A DNA stretch of 64,000 bases from Rutidosis leptorrhynchoides (taxonomy: Eukaryota; Streptophyta; Magnoliopsida; Asterales; Asteraceae): positions 195,060,001-195,124,000 of the forward strand of contig NC_092334.1 in NCBI RefSeq assembly GCF_046630445.1, read 5' to 3'. Position 1 is the first letter of the stretch. Each line of letters opens with the position of its first letter. The translations under genes and the position numbers were made by a program. Below are positions 12,063-23,696 of the stretch, in pieces. Below the pieces are notes generated by a model. It was not told the origin of the DNA, did no database searches, and saw nothing but the letters and a program-made list of their open reading frames with translations.

Positions 12063-12568
12063 ATGGCCTCTACGAATCGACCAAGTTCCTCTGACTCCGA
12101 AGACAACGTGACAGGAGCACACCAACCAATCAACTACCGTGATTACTGGAGAAAATGGGGGTGGGTTCGCGACATACTCACCCTATGGAAAAGAGAAGAA
12201 GGTACCCCATATCATGAATTGAATCTACCACCTAACATTGGAGTACTCGTAAGCTCACCGGCGAACCCGTTCGCAACACCGTTTATGCCCTTTTTGCTAG
12301 AATTTTTCGTCTTGAGACTACCATTAACGGAACTAGAGAAGATATCCGATCTCTACCTCACACTGATAATCAACCAGGGTTAGTAGAAGAAGTTAAAGAA
12401 CTCCGAGCTCGAGTGTTAACTTTAGAGAGCACGGTACACAATTTGCAAGCACCAGCAGTATCACCAACACCAGTAACATCACCAACCTTAACACCAAGAG
12501 CACTAGTACCACCAACAACAACATCCGCATCACCAGCTTCGACGTCTCATTCTGTACCTCGAGTATAA
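12063..12568 (+). pseudogene. Element A 5' ORF region, unknown protein
   Basis: The only coding-looking part of A. The likely start at 12063 gives MASTNRPSSSDSEDNVTG, then a Trp/aromatic-rich stretch (NYRDYWRKWGW) and PFATPFMPFLLEFF. I recognise no enzyme or gag motif. It sits where B carries its accessory ORFs, between the primer site and an internal polypurine-like hairpin. About one break. It could be a relic of a virion-associated or accessory protein; no function can be assigned. Confidence 0.4.
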
Positions 12569-12810
12569 TCATCGTTCTACATGACGTTCTACATCATTTA
12601 TCTTCGTTCGACATAGCGATTATGTAATCTCTAATGTTTTAGAGATTATTTATTCTTGTTCTAACGGTAAATTAAATGAGTTTAATATTATATTGACTCA
12701 TTAAATTCATGATTACATCTGAAGAAAATATATAGGTATATACATTTTTTCATAAAGATTGTGATTAAAAATTCTTTTGTACAAACTGTTAATGGCGAAA
12801 ATATTTTAAC

Positions 12811-12825
12811 GGGTAGGTAATACCC
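12811..12825 (+). other. Internal polypurine-like hairpin, element A
   Basis: AACGGGTAGGTAATACCC copies the AACGGGTAGGTA primer next to the 3' LTR and is extended into a short inverted repeat (GGGTA/TACCC). Element B has the same arrangement at 28786-28800. It may be a second plus-strand primer or the scar of an ancestral 3' end. Confidence 0.5.
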
Positions 12826-13298
12826 GAGGAATATTCAGATTTCACATTAATAAGTTACACTGTACATTCTTCGAAGCTGATTCAACAGTCGTTTAGTATC
12901 CTACTTACATTCACCGATCTACAAATCCGTTCACCACAGAATAACCATACTCATCCAATTTCATATTGGGATTTTGATTTATCAGAATACAACAAGTGGC
13001 ATAATGAAGAAAACATTTGGCAAAATAAAATTTGTTAGAAACAAACAAATTAACCAAGAGAAATTTTGTTAAGAATCCACGCTAACTGTTCCTAGCTAAT
13101 TGTTCCTAGCTAACTGATTATATTTTGTTTATCGCAATTTAATTATCGCAATTTACATTCTCACAATTTTATTTATCGTCATTTAATTTCTGTTATTTAC
13201 TTTAAGCACTTTATTTATCGTCATTTAATTTCTGTTATTTATTTTTACTCACTTTAAACATCGGGACACGTATACAAAGTTTTGACATATCATATCGA

Positions 13299-13302
<4 letters not shown>

Positions 13303-13377
<75 letters not shown>
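13303..13377. repeat. (TA)n microsatellite in element A interior
   Basis: About 75 bp of pure TA, set inside the block shared with element B's LTR, where the B copy has only a few TA units. Confidence 0.95.
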
Positions 13378-13381
<4 letters not shown>

Positions 13382-14371
13382 TAGAATAACCATAGACACT
13401 CTATATGTAGTAATGATCGAGTTCTCTATACAGGGTTGAGGTTGATTCTATAATAATATATATACTTTGAGTTGTGATCGAGTCTGAGACATGTACACGG
13501 GTCACGATATGTATTAATAAAATTCGAATATTATATATTAAACTATGTATGAATTATTGGACTGTACTGTTGACTATCGACTGTGAACAAATATTATTGG
13601 ACAATTAAAATGAATTAAAAATACTGATTATAACATACAAAACTAAATAATTCTTCAAGTGTGCCACTTGAGTTCATCTCAAACCTCATTTGTATCTTGA
13701 CAATTACGATCCACGTTCAAACCTTTCATGATTCTTGAAAACATCTCAAACAAGAGGATGAACCAACCGTACTTCATCTACGGGAGAAAAGATGGATGCA
13801 TATAGTTATGCATCTGAAAAACTCTCGGAAACTGAGTAAAAGTTTAAACACGTAGTTGTGCTAATTCCTTTAGTGTTATTATTACCCAAAATAACTTGGT
13901 AATTCCTTTTAAAGTTGCAAATTTTGTCACAGCTCCAGTAAATCAACTTCGACCTTTCGTTTGAAACAACCTTATTATCACCTTGATGTATATGTATGCT
14001 CTTTTATTGTTACTGGTGAACCTTTTATATTCCACCATATTACCGTCAGTGTTTAATCATCTAAAAACACAATTCTCTTGAAATCACCTCGGATCGATAA
14101 TCAATGATTCAGATATGGTAGCAGTAAATGTAGAGGAATCGGCAATCAGTACTTTGAAAACTCACAGCATATCTACACCAACAGTTATATGTATAACATT
14201 TATCTCCTAGAATAATGACCTTCCATTCTGAAATTTTGAAAAGCACCCAGTCTACAAATCAATACTCTGAATATTGAGAAAGTTGAATGAAGCAGCAGAA
14301 ACCGTAGACAACCGTAAACGATCTTAACAGCCAGAAGTTTGATAATAAAGAATAGTATGTTGGAAAAGCTC

Positions 14372-15000
14372 AGAAAAGTTGTAACTGGAAAACGGATTGA
14401 GCTAACCATGAAGGAGACCAAGGACAAATACAAGGACCAAACCCTATATTCAAAGAATCCAGGTAATTCTAGATCCGATGAAATCTTTAGAGAATATCCT
14501 ACTCCGAAGTCATGTTAAAATCTTGCGAAAAATCTTTCTTCATCAACCATCGAACTTAGAAATTCCAAAATATCATCATCAATATCTTCGATATTTCTGA
14601 GGATATTTTCATAAATATTCTCGTCAGAAATTATATACCTCTTCGTGCTTCCTGTGTATCATTATATTAGAAACATTCAAGAGAAAAGTTAGTACCAAAA
14701 AGCAGATTATGCGAAACTATGAAGAAAGCCGTGGACAAATCACAAAGAATAAGTTTGACTTCAAAGAATCCAGATGATTCAATGTCTGCTAAAGTCTTTA
14801 GTGAATATCTTGCTCCTTACTCTAAACCCTTGCAGACAATAGTTTCTATCATCCTCTGATCTTAGATATTCCGAGATATTATCGTATCTTTCATTATAAA
14901 TATCCTCCATATTTCTGGAGATATTTTTATAACTATTCTTATCTAAAATCATTAATCTCTTCGTGCTATCAGTATTACATCATATAGAAACTGTTAGTTT
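14372..15000. repeat. Diverged tandem duplication, unit about 310 bp
   Basis: Unit 1 starts at 14372 (AGAAAAGTT) and unit 2 at about 14682. Both run through TCAAAGAATCCAG, CTTTAG-GAATAT and CTCTTCGTGCT at matching offsets. They are well diverged, so the duplication predates this insertion. Confidence 0.65.
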
Positions 15001-16019
15001 CTATATTCTGTAAAATTTCGAGCTTAAAATATGAATGTTATTGAAGTAATGTTGGGAATTGATGCATGAGTTAGTATAATATAATGACACTTGATCAACG
15101 TGATTATATTACAGTAAGTCATGCTGAGTTTCTAATGGAACGTGATGATTCATAGATCATAACGTCATCATGTGCCATGTTACACAACTCTTTCATTCTG
15201 CTTAAACATATCAAGAAAGTATATTCTTGATAGTTCTATCCTCAGTGACTCTGGTAATTTGACAAATCAAAACGTGCTATTACGTACTTTCATGTTTAGA
15301 ACATTAAGTTCATTCGAAACTCCATACTTACGAATCCTGGACCGTTACTCATTTTAATAAGAGATCGAGAGGAGAATAAAAAGGCAAAGAGCTCCAAAAC
15401 ATAAGGGAAGATACAAAACTTGACAACAACACCGAAATCACAAATCGTGTACATTAATACGAATAACAATATAAAGACATGGGAGTATGATAAACACAAT
15501 AACCTCAAGAGCGAAGTAGAAGTAAACAGATTCCTCTGGTGGTAGGTGAAAAAGGAGAATGATCGATATGAAGGCCAGGAATATATCTAAAAATTAAAAC
15601 TGGATGAAGCATATTGACTGATGATTTGAAAGTATGAATTAAAATATAGAAAATGGGAGTGGTGGGTAGTAATGGAGCGGAAGAAGTTCATTTATAGTGA
15701 AAATACCAGACAAAGTAATCGAGACAGATGATCGTATTTAATTATAGAGATCTTAATTACCTTAATTACTGAAGAATCAAATCTTATATAGATTTCGAAG
15801 ATTTTCTTTAAATTCCTTGAATTCCAGAATTCAACAGTGACTATGTCAAAAGATAGATGAATCTTTATTTCTTCATCTCGCTCTTTTGTGACAGCTTCAC
15901 TCGTACGCTTCACATAATCGAATCGTTTTATCTATAATAATCAATAAAGATAAAACTCTATTTATCAACTCATATTCGTCATGAAAACATTTTTATTATT
16001 AGCCATGACGACCTCACTC

Positions 16020-16055
16020 AAATTTCGGGACGAAATTTCTTTAACGGGTAGGTAC
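16020..16055 (+). other. Element A hairpin and polypurine tract
   Basis: AAATTTCGGGACGAAATTT (16020-16038) is a perfect 8-bp stem with a GGA loop, followed by TTTAACGGGTAGGTAC against the 3' LTR. The same pair occurs in B and C and, with variants, in F and G. Confidence 0.75.
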
Positions 16056-16271
16056 TGTGATGACCCGGAAATTTTCGACTAATTTTAAACCAAACTCTCG
16101 ATACAATTTTATATTTTTGACACGATAAGCAAATAGTCTGTTAGGTTGAGTCTCAAAATTTTGAACTGTTTCATATATTCAATTGACCTTCGACAAATCC
16201 CAACGATTCACGAACAATTATTTATAAATAGATGCATATATATTTAAATATAAATATATATACATATATAA

Positions 16272-16353
<82 letters not shown>

Positions 16354-18426
16354 ATTTGAAATATAAATTGAAATAATATTACTATATATAATATATAGAT
16401 ATGAACTGTTATATTATTATTACAAATATTATTATTATCATTATTAATATTAACATTATTATAAGTAGTATTATTAATATTAATTATTATTAGCATTAAT
16501 AATATTATTATTATTATCGTTTTCATTATTATTATTGTTACTCACTATTATTATGACTATTATTAATTAGTATTATTATTAATTATATTAATTAATTACA
16601 AGAACATTGACAAATAATTAAGCGTTTAAATTGTTGCAAATTAGTGTACATCACTATCTACTGCATATTGATAATAAGAAATCAAACAGATAGATACAAA
16701 ATCTGTTTTGAGTCATCTTCTACTTTAATAAATTGTCTCCTTGATTGAAATTAGTGTCAATCTCTTCATTTTATAAATCAAACCATCTCTTTTCTCTTCT
16801 ATACCTTCAACTGTGAGCACCGCTTAATCACCACCATCTTCATTGATTATCTTCACGACGCCATTGTTCTATTACCTTGATCACCCAGGTAACTCAACAC
16901 CGAACCATCATGGTTTTCTTGATTGTTTCTACCACTGCTGCGTTTGTTTAACTAGCCAAACCCAAAACCAAGAAACCATTATTGGGTGCTACTACTTTGG
17001 TTAGAACTCACAACCTTCCACCACGTAACCGGATCAAACTTAATCTAACCGAATCATCTTATTTCTTCTACAAGATCACCACCCTAACTACCTTGATTAA
17101 GATCCACAACCTATGTGGCAAACTACTCCTACTACTCATTTGTTTCTACGACCTGTGTTTTCCATTTCATACTCGACAAATCAACAGCCAAATGAAATGT
17201 TACTACTTCTATTCTTGATGTCTTCGAACCATGATAACCACCATCAACCTCCAACTATAAACAATCACCTTAACTACATATGTATTAACACAACCCATGA
17301 ATGATCACCATATCTCAATGTTATTGTTTGATTTCTTATTACTACTCGACGAAGGCTGCTGCTTTATGAATCACCATGGTTCATCATCATCGTAACATCA
17401 TCTTCATCAATCATTACCATCGCAAACCCTAATACCTTACACGTTCCCGCTATTCAAACCCAAGGAGAAGAAAACTCCCGTTTTACGATTTCTTGTACTA
17501 CTGCAATCGTTTCCTCTTTATAATCCAAAACACACCCACTTGTGATATATAGATGATGATGGAAAGAAGAGGTTATGGCTACTAAGGAAAATTCTTTTTA
17601 TGTTTAAATAATAAGCACCATCGACGTTTTTTTTATTATTTGATGGCTGCAATATTTCATTGAAGATGGACGACCAAGTGGGAATAAATCATATTTTTTT
17701 TTTATTATTACATGTCGAAAAGAAGATGTGGGAGTGATCACACGTATGCTGCAACTTGCACCTTTCTGTTATTATTTTTTTTTTTACCGAACCTTAAATC
17801 CACACATTTGACTTTGATGGGCTCCGAATGATTGGGCAGCATTTTTTTTTTCTTTGATTATTGGGCTATCCTTTGGGCTGCTGTTATATTTAAAACTCCA
17901 CCCAGTCCATATTGAAAACACTGCTGCTATACTCGTTGAAAACGATTAAGATGATGACAATCATATTGATAATGGTTGTGATGATGTTAGATGATTATGA
18001 TGTGTTATGAAGGTGACACAGTGAAGATAAATCGATGACATTAATGATAATGAAAATGGGTGTATGATAAAGGAGATGATGATGTTTATGTTAACAGTTC
18101 ATAAATGGTTATATAATTATAAACGCGAATTAATTCAGAAAACTAGTGAGCAGTTCAGTGGTTAGTAGTCGGTTTGCTAAACAAGAGGTCCTGAGTTCGA
18201 ATCTTGGCGCCTGCATTTTTTTTAGAAGCTGTTGGGTTGTGTTGAATATTTGGACTTCTTACAGGTAGAATTGGATTAGGGATAAATGGATTTAAGGAAG
18301 TGATGTAATCACAAAATCAAAATAGATCAGATGGATAAGGGTGTTTACATGAGCGAGTGGTCACGAGTTCGAGCCTGGGCGTGGACAACTATTTTTTTTA
18401 ACTCTCGTGAGGTAGTTTTCTCACTA

Positions 18427-18513
<87 letters not shown>

Positions 18514-18661
18514 GTTGTTGTTGTTGTTATTATTATTTATTGTTATTATTATGATAGTTATTATTATTATTACTCCCAATATGTAGAAGTATGATTAATA
18601 TTATCCTTAATTAAATTAATGGTATTATCATTATTATTAATATTAATATTATTAATAAAAC

Positions 18662-18737
<76 letters not shown>

Positions 18738-19146
18738 ATTATCAATTATCAATATGATTATTTATATGATATTTAGTATTGTTATTATTAAACTTATTAT
18801 TATTATTGTTATTAGTAGAAAATTGTATATTCATAGTTATTATTATCAGTATTATTATTATTAAAAGTATTATTAGTAATACTAGTATTACCAATATAAT
18901 TATAATTATTAGCATTATCATTATCATTAAAACTAACATTTTTTTTTAAACTAAAATTTTTATTAAAATTATCATTTCTATTATCATTACTAGTATGGTT
19001 ATTACCAAAAATTATTGTTTTTACAACTATACCATTATTATTATTATCATAGGATGAAACAACTTTTTAATTATTATTAGCAATATTATTTTATCAAATA
19101 ACTATTAGTTATATAAAAAACATATATATACTATTAAAGGATATAA

Positions 19147-19227
<81 letters not shown>

Positions 19228-20168
19228 TTGTTCAATTACAGGTTTATGTTTTAATAAATATATGAATGATATAGGTTCGTGAATCCGAGGTCAACCCTAC
19301 ACTAGTTCAATGACGTCATATGTATTTTTACTACAAAATACAGTATTGTGAGTTTTCATTTACCTTTTTACCCTTTATATTTTTGGGCTGAGAATACATG
19401 CGCAATTTTTATAAATGTTTTACGAAATAGACACAAGTAATTGAAACTACATTATATGGTTGAATTATCAAAATCGAATATGCCCTTTTTATTAAGTCTG
19501 GTAATCTAAGAATTAGGGAACAGACACCCTAATTGACGCGAATCCTAAAGATAGATCTATGGGCCTGACGAACCCCATCCAAAGTACCGGATGCTTTAGT
19601 ACTTCGATTTTGTTTTATATCATGTCCGAATGGTTTCCCGGAATGATAGGGGATATTCTTATATATGCATCTTGTTAATGTCGATTACCAGGTGTTCACC
19701 ATATGAATGATTTTTATCTCTATGTATGGGATGTGTATTGAAATATGAAATCTTGTGGTCTATTTAAATATTGAAATGATTATTTATGTTAAACTAATGA
19801 ACTCACCAACCTTTTGGTTGACACTTTAAAGCATGTTTATTCTCAGGTACGAAAGAAATCTTCCACTGTGCATTTGCTCATTTTAGAAATATTACTTGAA
19901 GTCATTCATGGCATGTTTCAAAAGACGTTGCATTCGAGTCGTTGAGTTCATGAAGATTATTATTAAGTCAATTATAGTTGAACATATTATGAAATAGTAT
20001 GTCTGCCGTCAACTTGCGATGTAATGAAAGATTGTCTTTTCAAAAATGAATGTAATGTTTGTAAAATGTATCATATAGAGGTCAAGTACCTCGCGATGTA
20101 ATCAACTATTGTGAATCGTTTGTAATTGATATGGACTCTGTCCGGATAGATTAGGACGGGTCGCTTCA
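16056..20168 (+). repeat. Element A 3' LTR (4113 bp)
   Basis: It is the near-identical partner of 7572-11622. Matching parts: GATTCACGAAC at 16205, tRNA-like modules at 18150-18224 and 18326-18400, ATT tracts at 18427-18527 and 18665-18733, (TA)n at 16280-16348 and 19151-19222, GTTCGTGAATC at 19275, and the intron-like block at 19348-19846. It ends GGGTCGCTTCA followed by the GAGTC duplication. Confidence 0.9.
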
Positions 20169-20173
20169 GAGTC

Positions 20174-20448
20174 TGCATATTTATGATGGCAGCTTTTGTT
20201 AAACATTAACTTGCATTTCATTTTGATACATTAAATTGTGGGTGTTTGTTGACTTTGTTTTAGTCAACTTTGGATTAAGTATTTATGTATGGTTTTTCTA
20301 AACTTACATATTTTGGTAGGTTTCCTTTATAGGAAATCATTTTTAAATAAAGAATGCAAGGTTATTTATTAAATTCATTTAGAGTTATGATCAAGCTGTG
20401 GGACCAAGATAACGATGGTCGTCAAGTGTACTTTGACGGGTCATTAAA
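20174..20448 (+). repeat. Solo LTR D, right part
   Basis: It resumes after element A's duplicated GAGTC and ends GACGGGTCATTAAA before TCTGA. The last bases resemble element A's LTR end. It carries two more TTGACTTT/TTTAGTCAA words (20245-20275). Confidence 0.75.
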
Positions 20449-22339
20449 TCTGATTTTGTCCTTACCCGAGGGAATTGAAGATTTTGTGATTTACGGCGAT
20501 GCTTCACGATAAGGATTTGGTTGCGTGTTGATGCAACGAAAGAAGGTGATTGCCTATGGATCACGCCAGTTGGAGATTTATGAACAAAATTATACGACAC
20601 ATGATTTGGACCTTGGTGATTTGGTCTTTGCACTGAAAATGTGGAGACACTACTTGTATGGTACTAAGTTTACAATCTTCACCGATCACAAAAGCTTGCA
20701 ACATATCTTCGACAAGAAATAACTCAACATGAGACAGAGACGTTGGGTGGAACTAATGAACGACTACGACTGTGAAATTCGCTATCATCCTGGCAAGGCT
20801 AATGTTGTAGCAGATGCCTTGAGTAGGAAGGAAAAAGCTAGACCTCTCAGAGTTAGAGTACTGAACATGACCATCCGTACGTACGAATCTTACTTCTCAA
20901 ATTCGTGATGCACAACTCGAGGCTTTAACGCAAGAGAATATTGTTAATGAATCTCTCAAGGGCCTAGATAAACAGTTTGTCATTAGAAATGATGGAACTC
21001 ACTACTTTACTAATAGAATCTGGGTATCGAAATTTGGCGAACTAAGGGAACTCGTGCTAGATGAGGCACCCAAGTCAAGATACTCTATTCACCCTGGATC
21101 CGACAAAATGTATCAAGATCTTAACGCACTATATTGGTGGCCTAATCTGAAGGCCGATATCGCTACCTACGTTGGTAAATGCTTGACATGTGCTTAGGTC
21201 AAGGCTGAATATCATAGACCATCCGGACTGCTGACACAACCAGAGATTCCATAATGGAAATGGGAATGCATTACTATGGACTTTATTACGAAGTAACCCA
21301 AGAATGTGGGAGGCTATGACACCATTTTGGTTATTGTAGATCATCTCACCAAATCAGCTCATTTTCTATCGATTAAAGAAACGGATAAGATGGAGAACTT
21401 GGCACAAGTTTACTTAAATGAAGTGGTTTCCAGACATGTTGTGCCTATATCGATTATCTCCGACCGCGACAGCAGGTTTACGTCTATATTTTGGTAAACA
21501 TTGCAAAAGGCAATGAGAACTCTTGATATGAGTACAACATATCATCCCCAGACAGATGGCCAAAGCGAAAGAACCATCCAAACCTTAGAGGACATGTTGA
21601 GAACTTGTGTTATTGAATTTCGGAACGGATGGGATAGCCATCTACCATTGGCAAATTTCTCGTACAACAATATTTATCACACTAGTATTAATGCCGCGCC
21701 TTTCGAGATGTTATATGGGAGAAAGTGTAGATCACCCATACGCTGGAGTGAATTAGGGGATAGTCAATTGATAGGACCTGAGGTTATTCATGAAACTACA
21801 TAGAAAATTGTACAAATTTAAGAGAGGTTGAAAACAGCTCGAAGTCGACAAAAGAGCTATGCTGATGTTCGAAGGTGAGCTCTAAAATTTCAGGTTGGTG
21901 ACAAAGATATGCTGAAAGTATCACCTTGGAAAGGTGTAGTACGTTTTGGGAAATGAGGCAACTTAAGTCCAAGGTACATTGGACCATTCGAGATCACTGA
22001 ATGGGTTGGACCTGTCGCTGATAGATTGAATTTACCTCAAGAGCTTAGCAAGATTCATGATACGTTTCACGTGTCGAACTTGAAGAAGTGCTTGTCAGAC
22101 GAGAATCTGATAATTCCTTTGGAAGAGATACAAGTGATAATAAACTTCATTTCGTATAGGAACCTATTGAGATCATGGACCGTGAGGTCAAACGATTAAA
22201 AAAGAGCAACATACCGATTGTGAAGGTTCGGTGGAATGCACACAGAGGACCAGAGTTCAAGTGGGAACGTGAAGACCAGATGAAGCAAAAGTATCCGCAA
22301 CTGTTTCCTGGGGAGAAAACTCCAGCGGATGTGCACTAA
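20449..22339 (+). pseudogene. Element C pol: RNase H, integrase, chromodomain
   Basis: It opens with LSLPEG and FVIYGDAS of RNase H. The HHCC finger of integrase follows at about 21060-21200, then a DDE core with ITMDFITK- and [16 protein letters not shown]-like motifs. An integrase C-terminal part and a chromodomain (KVRWNAHRGPEFKWERE) end near 22310. The chromodomain places C in the chromoviruses, Tekay/Del-like. It would insert cDNA, guided by chromatin marks. It is a fossil with many breaks. Confidence 0.85.
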
Positions 22340-22373
22340 ATTTCGGGATGAAATTTCATTAACGGGGAGGTAA
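22338..22373 (+). other. Element C hairpin and polypurine tract
   Basis: A near-copy of AAATTTCGGGACGAAATTT (one loop-side variant) overlaps the end of pol and is followed by TTAACGGGGAGGTAA, then the LTR. Confidence 0.7.
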
Positions 22374-23696
22374 TGTAATAACCCTGCTATTTCCGTTAAG
22401 CTTTATTAACTGTCCGTTAAGTTATTTAACGGTACTTACTTTCGTCTTGTGTATTTAATCGAATTAAATGCATACTTGAGTTTATGATGAACTACTATAT
22501 TTAATATATGATTATATTAGTCGGAAAACTTATTTCGTGTTTTGAAATACTGAGAAAACGATAAGGTTTTAAAAACTACAACAGAGGTCTTACGAGACCG
22601 CAAAACGATCGAATTTTAATAAAATAATTATTTTATTAATAATTATTCACTTTAATAAAAACTTATTTAATTTATTATTTATTTAATGAATTAAACACGG
22701 TGGATTGCGTTTTAACGATCGATTAACGTTCTGGGAACTCGGTACGGTAATGACACTCGAAACGGATCACCCGAGCCTACGCTAGTAGCAAAAACGAGCA
22801 CATGGACTCCCCCATGGACCCCATTCGGATGAACCCACCTAAACACCCCTTAGTGGACTTTGTTTGCTTACTAGATTGTTTAATGGGTTGAGATTTTGCC
22901 CTAATTAATTATATAACTAGCAAATAAAACACATACTCTCATTCACAACCCTATTTTGGTCGGCATCTTGCTCACCTCTCCCTCTTGAACCGTCACCCAA
23001 CACCACCATTAAAACACCATCAAAAAGTTGAAATTAGCCTAAACCTTCAACATCAAAGTGATTCTACGCGTCATTCTCTATCTAGTAATATCAATTGATT
23101 GCTTGTTTGAGGTATAATTACAAACCCTAATTACTTAAATCTGAATTTTTCTATTAATTGCATAGTCTAGATGTTTTATTGCTCAATTGATTGCAATTGT
23201 ATGCGTTATTAGTCGTTATAATGCTCGGACTGCATGCTACGGTTTAATCATGAATTGTTTTGCTATGATAATTAAATGATGATTTTTTTCTGTAAATATA
23301 ATTTTTTTAGATGGAAAGCCATCGAAAATTTAATAACTTTTCTCGCAAAAATCGCGCGATTTCCATATGTATAGCTCTAGTTATGCTTAATCGAATTTTC
23401 GACGTGTAATCATGCTTTATTCTGAAAACTGCAATTTATGTGTTTGGAATTAAGTCATGAACTGATGGTTATTGGATAGATAATTTAAAAACACACAAAA
23501 GTGACTAGGATATCATGTCTATTGATTTTGTAAAACGTATTTTATGCTTACTTGAACGTTTACGGTAAAACTTGTTAAACAACGATTTTCTTTTGAGTTA
23601 AACGACCACTTAACATGATTTCTGGAAAATAAGCTTTTGTATTTTGAAAATTAAATGATTAGTACTCAATCTTTCATGTAGACCTCATGTGCTAAT
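22374..23696 (+). repeat. Element C 3' LTR, left part
   Basis: It starts TGTAATAACCCTGC after the polypurine tract and is interrupted at 23697 by element B, whose 5-bp target duplication CTAAT is 23692-23696. Beyond unremarkable AT-rich LTR sequence, it has a CT-rich leader-like stretch near 22935-23060. Confidence 0.8.

Larger units (their letters stand above)
12830..16019 (+). other. Non-coding interior of element A
   Basis: About 3.2 kb with no supportable gene; short ORFs on either strand show no domain. It contains a (TA)n tract at 13303-13377, a 250-bp block (13263-13520) homologous to part of element B's LTR, and a diverged tandem duplication of about 310 bp (14372-14680 and 14682-15000). 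Confidence 0.7.
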
